64,000 nt of DNA, taken from assembly GCA_019671005.1 (NCBI GenBank), contig JAGYYJ010002456.1, forward strand, positions 1 to 64,000, written 5' to 3'. This DNA is from Hibiscus mutabilis. Lineage: Eukaryota; Streptophyta; Magnoliopsida; Malvales; Malvaceae. A program made the translations under genes and the position numbers. Below, piece after piece: positions 35,103 through 45,680 of this stretch. How positions within the stretch are numbered: position 1 is the stretch's first letter; each line of letters opens with the position of its first letter. The notes under the pieces were generated by a model that was given only the letters and a program-made list of their open reading frames with translations, searched no databases and was not told the origin of the DNA.

Positions 35103-37063
35103 ACTCTTCTCCCTAAAAGGAAATTTTGGCCTCGAAATTTACCTGAGTTAAACAGATGTGGGAACTGCTCTTCCATTGACTCAAGAGTCTCCTAGTAGCT
35201 TCTTCTGGACCACGATTACTCCACTAAACTTTAACCATAGGAATACACTGATTCCTCAGAACTCTCTCGTCTTGATCCAAGATTTGAACATGCTCATCCT
35301 CATAAGACAAATCTGGTCTCAACTCCACATCATGTACCTGAATAACATGGCTCGGATCCGGGTGGTACTGCCTCAACATAGATACATGAAACACATCATG
35401 AATACGGCTAAGCTGGGGAGGCAACTCAAGCTGATAAGCAACAGGTCCAACTCTCTTTAGAATGCGGTATGGTCCGATAAATCTCGGATTCAATTTACCC
35501 TTGCGCCCAAACCTCAAAACTTTCTTCCAATGGGATACCTTCAAAAGGACCTAATCACCGTCATCGAACTCAATGTATTTTCTCCTACGATCAGCATATG
35601 ACTTTTGTTTGTCGAAAGCCTCTTTTAGACGGTCACGAATCAATCTGACAATCTCTTCAGTCTCTCGAACCAACTCTGGGCCTAAGGTCTTCCTATCATA
35701 CAACTCTATCTAGTAGATAGGAGTACGACATTTACGGCCATATAAAGCCTCATATGGTGCCATACAGATGCTAGCTTGATAGATGTTGTTGTAAGCAAAC
35801 TCGGCCAAGGGTAAGAAATCCTCCCAACTGCCGCTAAAGTCGATCACACAACCTTGCAACATATCTTCTCAAGGATATGAATCACCCTTTCGGATTGACC
35901 ATCGGTCTGTGGATGGAAAGATGTACTAAAGTTCAGTCGAGTACCCAAAGGACTGTACAAAGCCATTCAGAATCGAGAAGTGAACCTCGGGTCACGGTCA
36001 GAGATGATGAATAAGGGTACACCATGTAGTCTGACAATCTCAGAGATATACAGTCTAGCCAGCTTCTCCAAAGAATAAGTATCCTGAACAAGAATAAAAT
36101 GAGCTGACTTAGTGAGTCAGTCGACAATAACCCAAACAGAATCCTTTTTAGAATAAGTCAAAGGCAGTCTCGTAACAAAATCTATCGTGATACGCTCTCA
36201 CTTCCACTCGAGAATCTTGATGGGTTGCAACAGACCAGAAGGATGCTGGTGTCTGCCTTAGCCTGCTGGCAAGTCAAACACCGTGACACATAGTCAGAAA
36301 TGTCCTTATTCATACCAACCCAATGATATATCTGCCTCAGATTCTGGTACATCTTGTCCCTACCGGGGTGCATAGCATAAAGGCTACTATGAGCCTCGTT
36401 GAGAATAACTCGTTTCAACTCGGCATCATTTGGAACACAATATCGGCCCTTAAAGCACAAGACCCCATCTTGGTCCAAAGCATAAACAGAGGTAGATCCC
36501 TGCTCAACCTGCTGTATGATAGGAAGTAAGGATCTATCATGGAGCTGTTTGGCCTTAATCTCATCGACCAATGTTGGTTTAACCTGCAACTCTGCTAATA
36601 GACTGCCATCATCATAGATACTCATCCTGGCAAACAGAGATCTCAAGTCTGAAATAACCTTACGGCTTAAGGCATCAGCAACAACATTGACTTTCCCCGG
36701 GTGATACTCAATCTCACAATCATAATCTTTAAGAAGCTCAAGCCAATAACGTTGTCTCAGATTAAGCTCTTTATGGGTAAGAAGATACTTCGGACTTTTA
36801 TGATCTGTATAGATGTAACATTTCTCTCCGTAAAGATAGTGTCTCCAAATCTTCAAGGCAAAGACTACAGCAGCCATCTCCAGATCATGAGTAGGATAGT
36901 TACACTCATGTGGCCTCAATTGACGAGACGCATAAGCGATCACTCTGCCATCCTGCATCAAAACACAACCAAGTCTGGAGTGCGATGCATCACTATAAAC
37001 TGTGAAATCCTTCCCAGACTCAGGCTGGGTCAAAACTAGAGCTTGCGTCAAAACTATCTTCAA
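35103..37063 (-). pseudogene. gypsy pol 3' part: RNase H, integrase, chromodomain remnant
   Basis: RNase H begins DFTVYSDASHSRLGCVLMQD (about 37005) and includes YTDHKSPKYLLTHKELNLRQ and EYHPGKVNVVADALSRK. The integrase H2C2 finger has HPGRDKMYQNLRQIYHWVG then CLTCQQAKAD (about 36270-36370). A frameshift near 36230 precedes the integrase core, read in other frames to about 35600 (HPQTDGQSERVIHILEDMLQ). The C-terminal GRKGKLNPRFIGPYRILKRV lies at 35424-35544, followed by a stop-interrupted chromodomain-like tail. Confidence 0.88.
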
Positions 37064-38560
37064 CTTCTCAAAGCTGTCATGCTAAGTATTAGTCCAAATA
37101 AATAGAATATTCTTCCTTAACAGCTTCGTTAGAGGGGTAGCAATGATGGAGAAACCCTCGATGAAGCGTCTGCAATACCCAGCTAAACTCAAGAAACTAT
37201 AGATCTCAGAAACATTCCTCGATTTTTTTCAACTTACAATGGCCTCAATCTTGCTCAGATCAGCCTATATACCTCGAGCCGATACCACATGCCCAAGAAA
37301 GATTACCTCGCTGAGCCAGAACTCACACTTGCTCAACTTGTCATACAATTTGTGTTCTCTAAGGGTCCGCAGAACAATCCTCAAATGCCCGGCATGTTCT
37401 GCCTCAGTCCGAAAGTAGACCAGAATGTCATCAATGAACACTACTACAAACTGGTCCAAGTAGGGTCGGAATACCCGGTTCATCAGATCCATAAAGGTGG
37501 CAAGAGCATTAGTCAGACCAAACGACATTACTAGAAACTCGTAATGCCCATATCTGGTGCGAGTGACCATCTTCGCTACATCGAACCCCTTTATCTTCAA
37601 CTGATAATACCCAGAACAAAGATCAATCTTCGAGAAAACTGTAGCTTCCCAAAACTAATCGAACAAGTCATTGATCCTGGGTAGCGGGTACTTATTCTTG
37701 ACTGTCAGTTTATTCAACTTTCGGTAGTCAATGCACAACCTAAGAGAAAAATCTTCTTTTTTACAAAGAGGACAGGGGCTCCCCAAGGCGAAGAACTAGG
37801 TCTGATGAATCCTCGGTCTAGGAGCTCTTACAACTGAATCTCCAGCTCCTTAAGCTCCTTAGGAGCCATACGGTAGGGATTCATAGAAACTGGCGCATAT
37901 ACTGAATAGGTCTCAATCTCAAACTCGACATCCCTATCCGGAGGTAACCTAGGTAACTCCTCGGAGAAAACATTAGAAAACTCGCTGACAGTGCAAATCT
38001 CCTCAATCTTAGACAAAGAACCTTTGGTATTCAAGAAACAGGCAATGAAGGTCTGATACCTATTTCGGATTATCCTGTTGACAGCCAAGACAGATATGAC
38101 ATTAGACAGATACCCTCGGCGTTCACCAACGAGAACCACTATCTGATCATTAAAAGTCTTCAAAACTGCTCTCTTGGACTCACAATATAAGTTAACCCGG
38201 TGTTCAGTCAACCAATCTATACCCATAATTAGATCAAACTCTTCTAATGGTAGCTCCATAAGGTCGGCTGGGAAGATTTCCCCTTGAACTTCGAGGGGAC
38301 ATCGCTGGAACACTCTCTCCACAACCACTAATTGGCCCACCAGACTCATAACTATAACTGTACTCTCTATGTTGTCAACTGGAATCTGAAGGTATCGGGA
38401 TACAGATTTTGAAACGTATGAATGGTGGAACCGTTGTCAAGCAATGCAAAGTATGGAATAGAAAATATAATAAATGTACCTGTAATGACGTCTTGCTCAT
38501 CTTTGTCATCACGAAGTCTAGTAGCATAAATATGTGCAGGTGTCTGGCCTCAATCATGAC
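37064..38560 (-). pseudogene. gypsy pol 5' part: protease and reverse transcriptase
   Basis: Protease: YFALLDNGSTIHTFQNL near 38400-38450; the catalytic triplet reads D-N-G (38427-38438) instead of D-S/T-G. It continues FDLIMGIDWLTEHRVNLYCE at about 38180-38240. Reverse transcriptase: MVTRTRYGHYEFLVMSFGLT (about 37500-37565) and VVVFIDDILVYF (about 37415-37450, FIDD intact), ending LGHVVSARGI. Stops near 37265, 37600 and 37828 split the frame. Confidence 0.88.
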
Positions 38561-38734
38561 TGGTCCCCCACTTTGATGTGATCGGCCTCTACTATCAGAT
38601 CTAGTAGTAGACCTTGGAGATCTACTCTAGTAACGCCCTGAACCCGGTGTCTGGACAGATGCCTGCGAACGGGCTGAAGTTTAGGAACGAGCATGGGTCT
38701 AAAACGATGATCGATCTACAGAATGTGGGTATGA

Positions 38735-39923
38735 ACACTCTTTCTTGAAGTGCTTAGTGGATCCACAACGAAAACAAGTGCCATACATCTTTCTACACTC
38801 TCCTCGGTGTAACTTACCACAATACTCACATAAAGGTATATGAGTGAACCCAGATGAATCACCTTGACTAACAGCTGGGCCCTATAGTGTTCGGGGCCTA
38901 TAACTTGAACCACCTCTCTAATATGCTGTAGTGTGAGCCCTCTTATCAGGGGGCGCGTACGACTTTCGCTGGCTAGAGGGTCTCCAAGATCGATCTTGGT
39001 CTCGGTGTCGCCCTCGATCTCTGCCTCTATCCCAGTCTTCATCTCTACTACTCTGACTAGCTGCTAAAATCTCCATCTATTTTACAGTCTTGGCCCGGTT
39101 CACCAAATCCTCAAACACCTCATCATGGTGTATAGCCACCCGATCACGTATCCCAATACGAAGACCCTCTAAGAATTTGTCATATCTGTCATTCTCGATA
39201 GAAACTAAACCAGTACCATATTTCTGTAACTCCAGAAATTGTATCTCATACTTAGCCACTGTCATAGAACCCTGCACTAGGTCTTTGAATGCCTGATGTC
39301 TCTCTCTCAAGAACCGCTCGACCAGGTAATAGTTCCTAAATCGTTCCTTAAAGAAATCCCATATCAACCGATCAGAAGGAACGCTACTCATAATGGACTC
39401 CCACCAGGTGCGGGCATTCCCATTCAGCATAGATACAACACCCAAGTATTTCTTAGATGGATCAAAACCCATCTTATCCATTCGTTGCTCGATTTCATAC
39501 AACCATTCCTCAGCCTCAGTCGGTGCTCCACTAAGAGATCTCGAGAAGGTCCTGATCCCGTTAGCAAACAAGGTTTGAGAGATAGGGGACTTCTAGAGCG
39601 ACACCCAATGCTCTGACTACACCCTGAATCAGCTGAAGAAATTGTTTACTCAAACTCTCATCAGTAACTCCAGTCATAGGTTCGGGCCCAGAAACTGTCG
39701 CTCCTCTAACCAGAGTAGTCATATCAATACCATAAGCATATGGTGGAACCGTCGAAACTGAGGGACCACGAAGGATGGGAGGCTCTACGGGAGCTGAAGG
39801 ATCAATGGGGGCTGAAGTGTCTACAAGGGCAGCTGGATTGACCACTGGATCCTCAATCGGGTTCGTAAATCTAGCGGTTCGACCATGCCTACGGGCGGGT
39901 CGTCGGCCCCTTCTGGTGCTCAT
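38735..39923 (-). pseudogene. gypsy gag with two zinc knuckles, frameshifted
   Basis: It starts MSTRRGRRPARRHGRTARF at 39923. After about 110 residues a frameshift near 39590 moves to the frame LFANGIRTFSRSLSGAPTEA, which holds the capsid block AEEWLYEIEQRMDKMGFDPS and NGNARTWWES. Near 38735-38832 two knuckles follow: CEYCGKLHRGEC and CFRCGSTKHFKKEC. In-frame stops near 39070 and 38890 show decay. Confidence 0.88.
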
Positions 39924-40096
39924 ATCGGAGGATCTCTACAAGAAATATAACCTAAAATCAGTTTATGACACTGGAGAATCGAACATGATTAAACTTAAAA
40001 CTTGGTGACATGGCCTATTTCATAAAAAATTGTAAAAACTTCTCAAAGTAATACTTCAAATGGACCCACCCACGGTCTGAGGTTTTAAAACCAAAA

Positions 40097-40108
40097 GCTC
40101 TGATACCA
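40097..40108 (-). other. primer-binding site of the gypsy element
   Basis: On the minus strand TGGTATCAGAGC follows the 5' LTR end by a few bases. It is a perfect match to the plant initiator tRNA-Met primer-binding site. Confidence 0.9.
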
Positions 40109-40114
40109 ATCAAA

Positions 40115-40215
40115 TGTAACCCTCTAGACCGGCCTATGCGGAAGGACCGAGTCAAAGGGGCACATCTCAACTTAAATATCTAAATTAAAATCTGTTAAAT
40201 ATTCAAGTATTTAAT

Positions 40216-40255
<40 letters not shown>

Positions 40256-41902
40256 GTAAACTGATAAAGTCATCTATATAAACCTAACATATAATGGTTA
40301 CAAAATAAGCAATATCAAGTAATGTATCAAAAAGATCGTAACAAAACGTCGTATATCTCAAAATATAGGCACATGTCACCCTGAAATAACAAAATGGTGG
40401 ATGGAAACATTACAATCTATATAGAATACGAAATGTGTTGATCATCCGAGTGTCATGTACAGGGTAGCCTGTCCAAAATATCTGAAAAGGGAGAAAGAGG
40501 GGATATGAGCTAGAGAGCTCAGTGTGTTCCAACAGTGCAAGTAAAAACATTTATATCGATAGCATAGTAAAACATTTCAGTAAGACATGTTCATACGCAT
40601 GCAAGGCTCCATAACTTAACTACCCTCCAACCAAACTCCATGATACGGTTCCCCAGAACGGTATCATATACAGACGTTAACCCGGCCCATTGGGCATGGG
40701 TATCATCCTAAGGGAATACCTTAGGTTCGGGCGAAATTACCCTAGTCGAAGCGTAGGAACCGAATATGAGCGGAATTACCCTAGCCAAAGCATGGGAACC
40801 TCATACGGGCGAAATTACCAGCCGGGTCAGGGCTAAACCTTACGATACTTCATATCATAACCCAAGTACCCATATTAATCAATCCGGGAAGCATCATAGT
40901 ATGCAGTAGCAAATAGTAAAAACAACACTCGATGAACACAATTCTATACTGATAAACGATAATCATAGAACATGCTTGTCATATCGGGTACTGGCATATA
41001 TCAATCATATAGTATAATCATGCTTACTTCAAAAAACATGTTATGTTCGTGTGAAATCAAGTAAATAATCATGTGCACATAATCGGTTTGATAGAACATA
41101 TATAAAGTATGTGCAACAATTAAAAATTAGTCATAATCGGTCAGCATTGACTGCTGACGTCATCAGTCAGCTGGTCAACTGAGTTGACTCGGCGAGTTGG
41201 CTCAGTTCAGACCGGTTTGGACCAGACCGGTTTAACCGGGTTAAACCGGTTCACTTACCTTGATATCAAACTGCCGGATAGTCACCGACGGTCGCTGGAA
41301 AAGTCACCGGAGATGCCCTTTCTGGTCGTTTCCAAACAATTCGAAACAATGGCCGAATTATTCCGTAACTCCGGCGAAGGCCTTAACGATGGTGGATCGG
41401 CGATCGACCAAATGGGTTTTGCTCGCCTCAACACCAGAAATTCAATGGTGCTACCAGCGACGGCAAGGGAGGACGGACGGCGGTGATATCGCTGTCCACG
41501 GCGAACGACTGATCAGATGCGCGAGTGGGAGAGAGGTTTTGGTCGGACGAAGGCGGCGCTCCGATTGGTGGCGTAGGTGCACGGCGAGGCGGTAGGGGAG
41601 ATCGAGCGGTGCGAACAAGAGCCGGTAAAGGCGTCTGGGGAGAGAAAAAAATATGGTATATTGGATCTAATAGTATTAATTTTTGGTAGGTGAAAATGTA
41701 GGTTGGGATAATAATTATCCTTGATAAGAGGACTGGTAGAATTCAAATAAAAATTGGGGAGATTAAAACATCAAGAGCTACTTAGCTTAGTTGGTTGGGT
41801 CATTAGCCAAAGTATCCTAAGGTTGTGTGGGCTCAATTCCCACAACCAGCAATCTCCTTCATTTATTTATTTATTTTTATTTTAACCTTCTGGGGTGTTA
41901 CA
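40115..41902 (-). repeat. 5' LTR of the gypsy element (short version, 1788 bp)
   Basis: Same ends as the left LTR, with only scattered base changes over most of its length. It carries a long AT run (about 40218-40253) and lacks about 450 bp at about 41135, where CAATTAAAAATTAGTCATAA jumps to TCGGTCAGCATTGACTGCTG. The tRNA-like module is also here, with A box intact (41783-41794) and B box mutated with an extra GT. Confidence 0.9.
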
Positions 41903-41907
41903 TCAAG

Positions 41908-42500
41908 TGTCCTCAAATTATGACCCTCATTTCAAATTGATCCACAAATGCTTTAATGTTTTAATTTTTCCTCAAATTATGATCTTCATTCTAAATTAAC
42001 TCCAAAACTTTTGAACGATCCAATTTCATCCGCAAACTATGACTCTCATTCTAAATTTATCTCAAAATTTTGAATGCTCAAACATAATGGGAATAATAAA
42101 AACCCCAATATACTATAAAATAATATAATATGACATAAATGATAATTTGATGATGAAATTTGAGCGTTCAAAAATTGAGAAACTAATTTAAAATAAAAAG
42201 ATATAATTTGAAATAAAATCGAAATATTCGTTTATAACAAAAATCATATTTCAGGACATAGATTACAATTAACTCCTTGATTAAAGGTATCATTCCAATG
42301 GAATGACCATGGCTTTAAAATTATATAAAAGGATCTAAAAATAACAAACATTTTACAAATCGCAGTAAAAACCTAAAAACATTTTGTTTTAAAAAAAGCA
42401 CAGGAGAAATTAACCAACAATAAAGAATTTTAAAACCTACAAATAATAGGCAATTAACCATTGTTAAAAACCTAAAAATATTATAAAAAAATCCCTAAAC
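41908..42500. other. rest of the split MITE and upstream region of the DnaJ gene
   Basis: To 42286 this is the right part of the MITE. The remainder to the TATA box is A-rich with no gene or clear element. Confidence 0.5.
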
Positions 42501-42501
42501 T

Positions 42502-42509
42502 CTATATAT
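42502..42509 (+). promoter_or_regulatory. TATA box of the DnaJ11-like gene
   Basis: CTATATATTA lies about 67-75 nt upstream of the ATG in an otherwise A-rich stretch. Spacing leaves a short leader of about 40 nt. Confidence 0.5.
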
Positions 42510-42575
42510 TATCATCTAACCAAACGGTTGCTTCTCCAAATAAAGTAAGAAGAAACTCCATAACCCTACCTCAAC

Positions 42576-43055
42576 ATGCTCTGTTCTCTCTCAATCTCAA
42601 CCTCTCTCCGGGGTTTTCAAATTTCACCTCCATCACCTTCTCATGCCAGATTCCGAAGACCATCTATCTCCGCCTCCGCCACTAACACCAGCACTTACGC
42701 TTCCAAACAAGAGAAAGTTTCGACGGGGGGTTACCTGAGCGGTCCTCGAGAGGCAGCGTGTACTTCGCTGTACGAGGTGCTAGGGATCGCCGTTGGTGCT
42801 TCGGACCTGGAAATAAAGGCGGCGTACCGACGGATGGCAAGGGTTTGTCATCCCGACGTGGCAGAAACCGGTCGGAAAGAATTATCCGCCGACGAGTTCA
42901 TGAGGATACACCTGGCTTACAGTACCTTATTAGATCCTGAGAAACGAGCCGTATATGATAGTAAGCTTATCCGGCGACGCCAAAGGCCGTTGACTTCTGT
43001 TTCTAAGTTTACCGGATATGGTGGTAGGCGTTGGGAGACCGATCAGTGCTGGTAA
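42576..43055 (+). CDS. DJC23: chaperone protein DnaJ 11-like, chloroplast (small J-domain protein)
   Basis: An intronless 159-residue protein. Residues 1-45 or so are Ser/Thr/Arg-rich and poor in acidic residues (MLCSLSISTSLRGFQISPPS), as in a plastid transit peptide. A complete J domain spans about 64-130: SLYEVLGIAVGASDLEIKAA, YRRMARVCHPDVAE with the HPD motif that triggers Hsp70 ATP hydrolysis, then DEFMRIHLAYSTLLDPEKRA VYD. The tail is short and basic, ending WETDQCW. The size and layout match Arabidopsis DnaJ11 (J11/DJC23), a stromal co-chaperone involved in photosynthetic performance and stress. Start chosen at the first ATG after the TATA box. Confidence 0.95.
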   Translation: MLCSLSISTSLRGFQISPPSPSHARFRRPSISASATNTSTYASKQEKVSTGGYLSGPREAACTSLYEVLGIAVGASDLEIKAAYRRMARVCHPDVAETGRKELSADEFMRIHLAYSTLLDPEKRAVYDSKLIRRRQRPLTSVSKFTGYGGRRWETDQCW

Positions 43056-43560
43056 ACGAGTTGACTGTGTCAAGTATGAGGCTACCGAGTTGGAAGTTTA
43101 ACCCATCATCGGCTCATCGCATGTACAATTTGTTAACTCTACGACAAAAAAAAATTATTACATAAGTGCTCATCATGTCATTCCGTAGTATTAATTAATA
43201 CTGTCTTTCTATAACAGATATCTCAACTGATTTACTTACGAAAACATACGACCGGAAGTTCTTGCTGGAGAAATCCAGCCGTTGATAGTGCCACGTAAAA
43301 GCTCTGTTCGTTTAATAAGAAGATATGATTACGGAAGAAAAACAATTTTTTCCCCGTTTAATACCACACTATTAGCGGTGGATCTTTTATTGAATTTTTA
43401 ATTGAATTTATTACTTATATAAAAAAAATGTGTTCAAATTATATATTTTATTCTTTTACTTTGATATATGAAGTTTTATTGTCAGAATAGTTGTTTAATG
43501 CTTTTTTTTAATTTAAACAGATATTACCTTACCATTTTAAGGTAAAAAAACACAGCACCC
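43056..43560. other. 3' region of the DnaJ gene and AT-rich DNA
   Basis: 3' UTR of the J-domain gene followed by AT-rich sequence without recognisable features. Confidence 0.5.
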
Positions 43561-43564
43561 AACA

Positions 43565-44010
43565 ATTACTTTGATTTTAGTTTCTTTTATTTTATAAATT
43601 TAATTTCTTAAATTTTCAATAAAACCCCTAAAATTTCTTAATTTCTCACAAAAATTTTAAATTCACAAAACACCCTAAAATAACCAATTCTGTAATCCTA
43701 AATCCTAAAATCCCTCTTATGTCATTGTTGTCGACACAATGAAGTATTTTTCTCTAACTATGAGACCTGCAATGATTCCTCGCTTGACTGATTTTTTTTT
43801 GAGGTTCCACGTTTGATTGACACACTATTTGTCGATTTTTTGTGATTGAAGAACAGGGTGTTCGATAGTGGAGGTCTAACCTAAATTGGTTGATGAATTT
43901 AGGAATTTGGGATTTTATTGGGAATTAGGGATTTTAAGGGTTTAAGAATTTTAGGATTTTAAGAGTTTTTTAAATAAAAGAAATTAAAAATTAGGTTATA
44001 TGTCATGTAT
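43565..44010. mobile_element. foldback MITE-like repeat
   Basis: The left arm (TTTTAGTTTCTTTTATTTTA, about 43575; ATCCTAAATCCTAAAATCCC, about 43694) is complementary to the right arm (GGGATTTTAAGGGTTTAAGA, about 43927; AAATAAAAGAAATTAAAAAT, about 43972). The GC-richer centre has no frame. Ends are not resolved. Confidence 0.45.
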
Positions 44011-44770
44011 TTATTAGATGACGGAGTTGTTTTGATAGATAGATCTTAAAAAGTAACAAAATATAACGTTAGATACATATTTTAATAAAAAAATACTTTA
44101 TACATCTAAAGCAAAAAATAGATGATTTGAATACTTATTTTATAATAAAACCTATTTAATTTTAAATGGACAATAAAAAATAATTTATTAAAAGAATAAA
44201 TATTTAATAGCAAAACTGCATATGAATTTTTACTGCTTGTACAATTTATTTTGTCATTGGTACATCTTAGATCAAAGATATGGATGTATGATAGATGCAT
44301 ATAGCTGGAATTGGAAAAGCTCTTGCAGGTGAATGCTGGATAGAACCTTGGTCTGGCCTTTTACTATGTAGTGGCAGCTGTATAGGCTATAGCAATACAT
44401 AAGAGCCAAGGAATAACAAAGAAAATCAACATAAATTGATGTGAATTGGCTAGCACTAACAGACTTCCAACAAGAAATAAATTAGTTAAATATGGGGCTA
44501 TTTCCCCTTGAATGCACGCAAGAAATCTATAATGCAACTTCATCGTCTTTATAGTTTTACCCGGCTCAATAAAACTAATATTTTTTTAAACCGTTAAACA
44601 ACGTAACAAAAAATAACAAATATATTTGGTCGGTTGGTCAAACCGTTCATCTTTGTTCTCTCGTATCCTCGTAAATTATGGGTTTGAGCCCATCATTACT
44701 GCTGCAGTCCAACTACCTTTTTCCCCACAAGTGCCATGCTTGTCCTTAATTATGATTAGCATCCATCATC
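44011..44770. other. intergenic, with a possible SINE-like remnant
   Basis: AT-rich. Around 44627-44700, GGTCGGTTGGTCAAACCG followed 50 nt later by TATGGGTTTGAGCCCATCA has A/B-box-like parts and a T-arm-like hairpin, possibly a decayed tRNA-derived SINE. Nothing else seen. Confidence 0.3.
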
Positions 44771-44777
44771 CATGCAT

Positions 44778-45680
44778 ACAAGGACGAAGCCAGGATCGAA
44801 TACTAATGGGGCTAAATATTAAATTTGAAAAATATAAGGGCTTATTATGTATTTAAACTCAAAATTCATGGGACAATGTCTAATTTGTCTAATATTTAAA
44901 TTTATAAGGACCTAAATTATTATTAGACCAAAAAAATTTGAGGATTTATGCTCATTTGTTTTAGTTCAACCTAGAGGTGTAAATGAAAGAGCGTTCGACG
45001 AATAGTTAGTGAACTGTTCATATATCGTTTGTTTATTAATCTAAATAAACGAGTATAAACAAATTCTTATGTTCGTTTAATGAATGAACGAACACGAACA
45101 AATGTATACTTCATTCGTTTATGTTCACGAACAAATTCGTTTATTGGCTCATGTATAAGCTCGTTTACTTGGTTTCCCTTTTCCTTTTTTTTTGCATTTT
45201 AAATTGGTGAATGTGTGGACTAAATTGAACACATAGTGAACTTTTGAGTTCATACCGTGAAGCCTAACGAGCTTAAAGACTAGTGGTGTAATCTTACCAT
45301 TTTGGTGAACATATAAATGACCATGTTCGCAAACATTACACGAATATGTTTACGAACATTAAACAAACATGTTCATGAACGTTAAACAAACGAACACGAA
45401 CACCATCAAAAATAAATAAACAAACACAAACATGATATTAAAAATTTAAACGAACAAAACATAAACACCTTTAAATATAAATAAACGAACACGAACAAAA
45501 CTTTATTTGCTCAAGCTCGGTTCATGTACACCCCTAGTTTAACATCTACTTAATTATACATTTAATAAACTTGTATATTTTTTAATTTAAATAATTATTT
45601 TCTACATAAATTAAATTATTATTAGACTCAAATTATCAAATAATTAAATTTTATAACAGGCGGAGCTCCGCCCCTGCACG
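44778..45680. mobile_element. outer MITE with GGAGC/GCTCC ends, interrupted by an inner element
   Basis: The left end AAGGACGAAGCCAGGATCGA and right end GGCGGAGCTCCGCCCCTG resemble the paired ends of a common plant MITE type whose termini read GGCGGAGCC/AGGATTT and GGCTCCGCCCC. A second element at 44972-45536 sits inside it. The pairing of the ends is imperfect. Confidence 0.4.
44972..45536. mobile_element. inner hAT-like MITE rich in CGAACA words
   Basis: The left end AGAGGTGTAAATGAAAG pairs with the right end TTCATGTACACCCCT. Flanks AGTTCAAC and AGTTTAAC form an imperfect 8-bp duplication, as in hAT elements. The interior is made of degenerate AAACGAACACGAACA / TGTTCGTTT words on both strands, so the whole element can fold back. 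Confidence 0.6.

Larger units (their letters stand above)
32774..41902 (-). mobile_element. Ty3-gypsy chromovirus (Tekay/Del-like) LTR retrotransposon, 9.1 kb
   Basis: LTRs TGTAACC...GTGTTACA flank a minus-strand interior with gag, protease, reverse transcriptase, RNase H, integrase and a chromodomain remnant (VKVxWSNRGPEEAT, about 35130-35235), the chromovirus order. The target duplication TCAAG is at 32769-32773 and 41903-41907. The primer-binding site is at 40097-40108. The coding frame has stops and frameshifts, so this copy is not autonomous, but the LTRs are still very similar, which points to a fairly recent insertion. Confidence 0.93.
32751..42286. mobile_element. MITE split by the gypsy insertion
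   Basis: Left end GATTAAGAGTTAATTGCATC (32751-32770) is the inverted partner of TACAATTAACTCCTTGATTA (about 42264-42283). Left wording CAAGTGTCCTCAAATTATGA, resuming at 41905 after the retrotransposon, pairs with ATATTTCAGGACATAGATTA at about 42247. Without the 9.1-kb insert the element is about 400 bp. Its interior has three diverged copies of a CCTCAAATTATGACCCTCAT-type unit (about 41914, 41973 and 42029). Confidence 0.65.

Noticed and set aside
42758..42940. Second open frame overlapping the DnaJ gene
   Set aside because: It is the out-of-frame shadow of the J-domain coding sequence, whose codon pattern and HPD motif are clear in the other frame.
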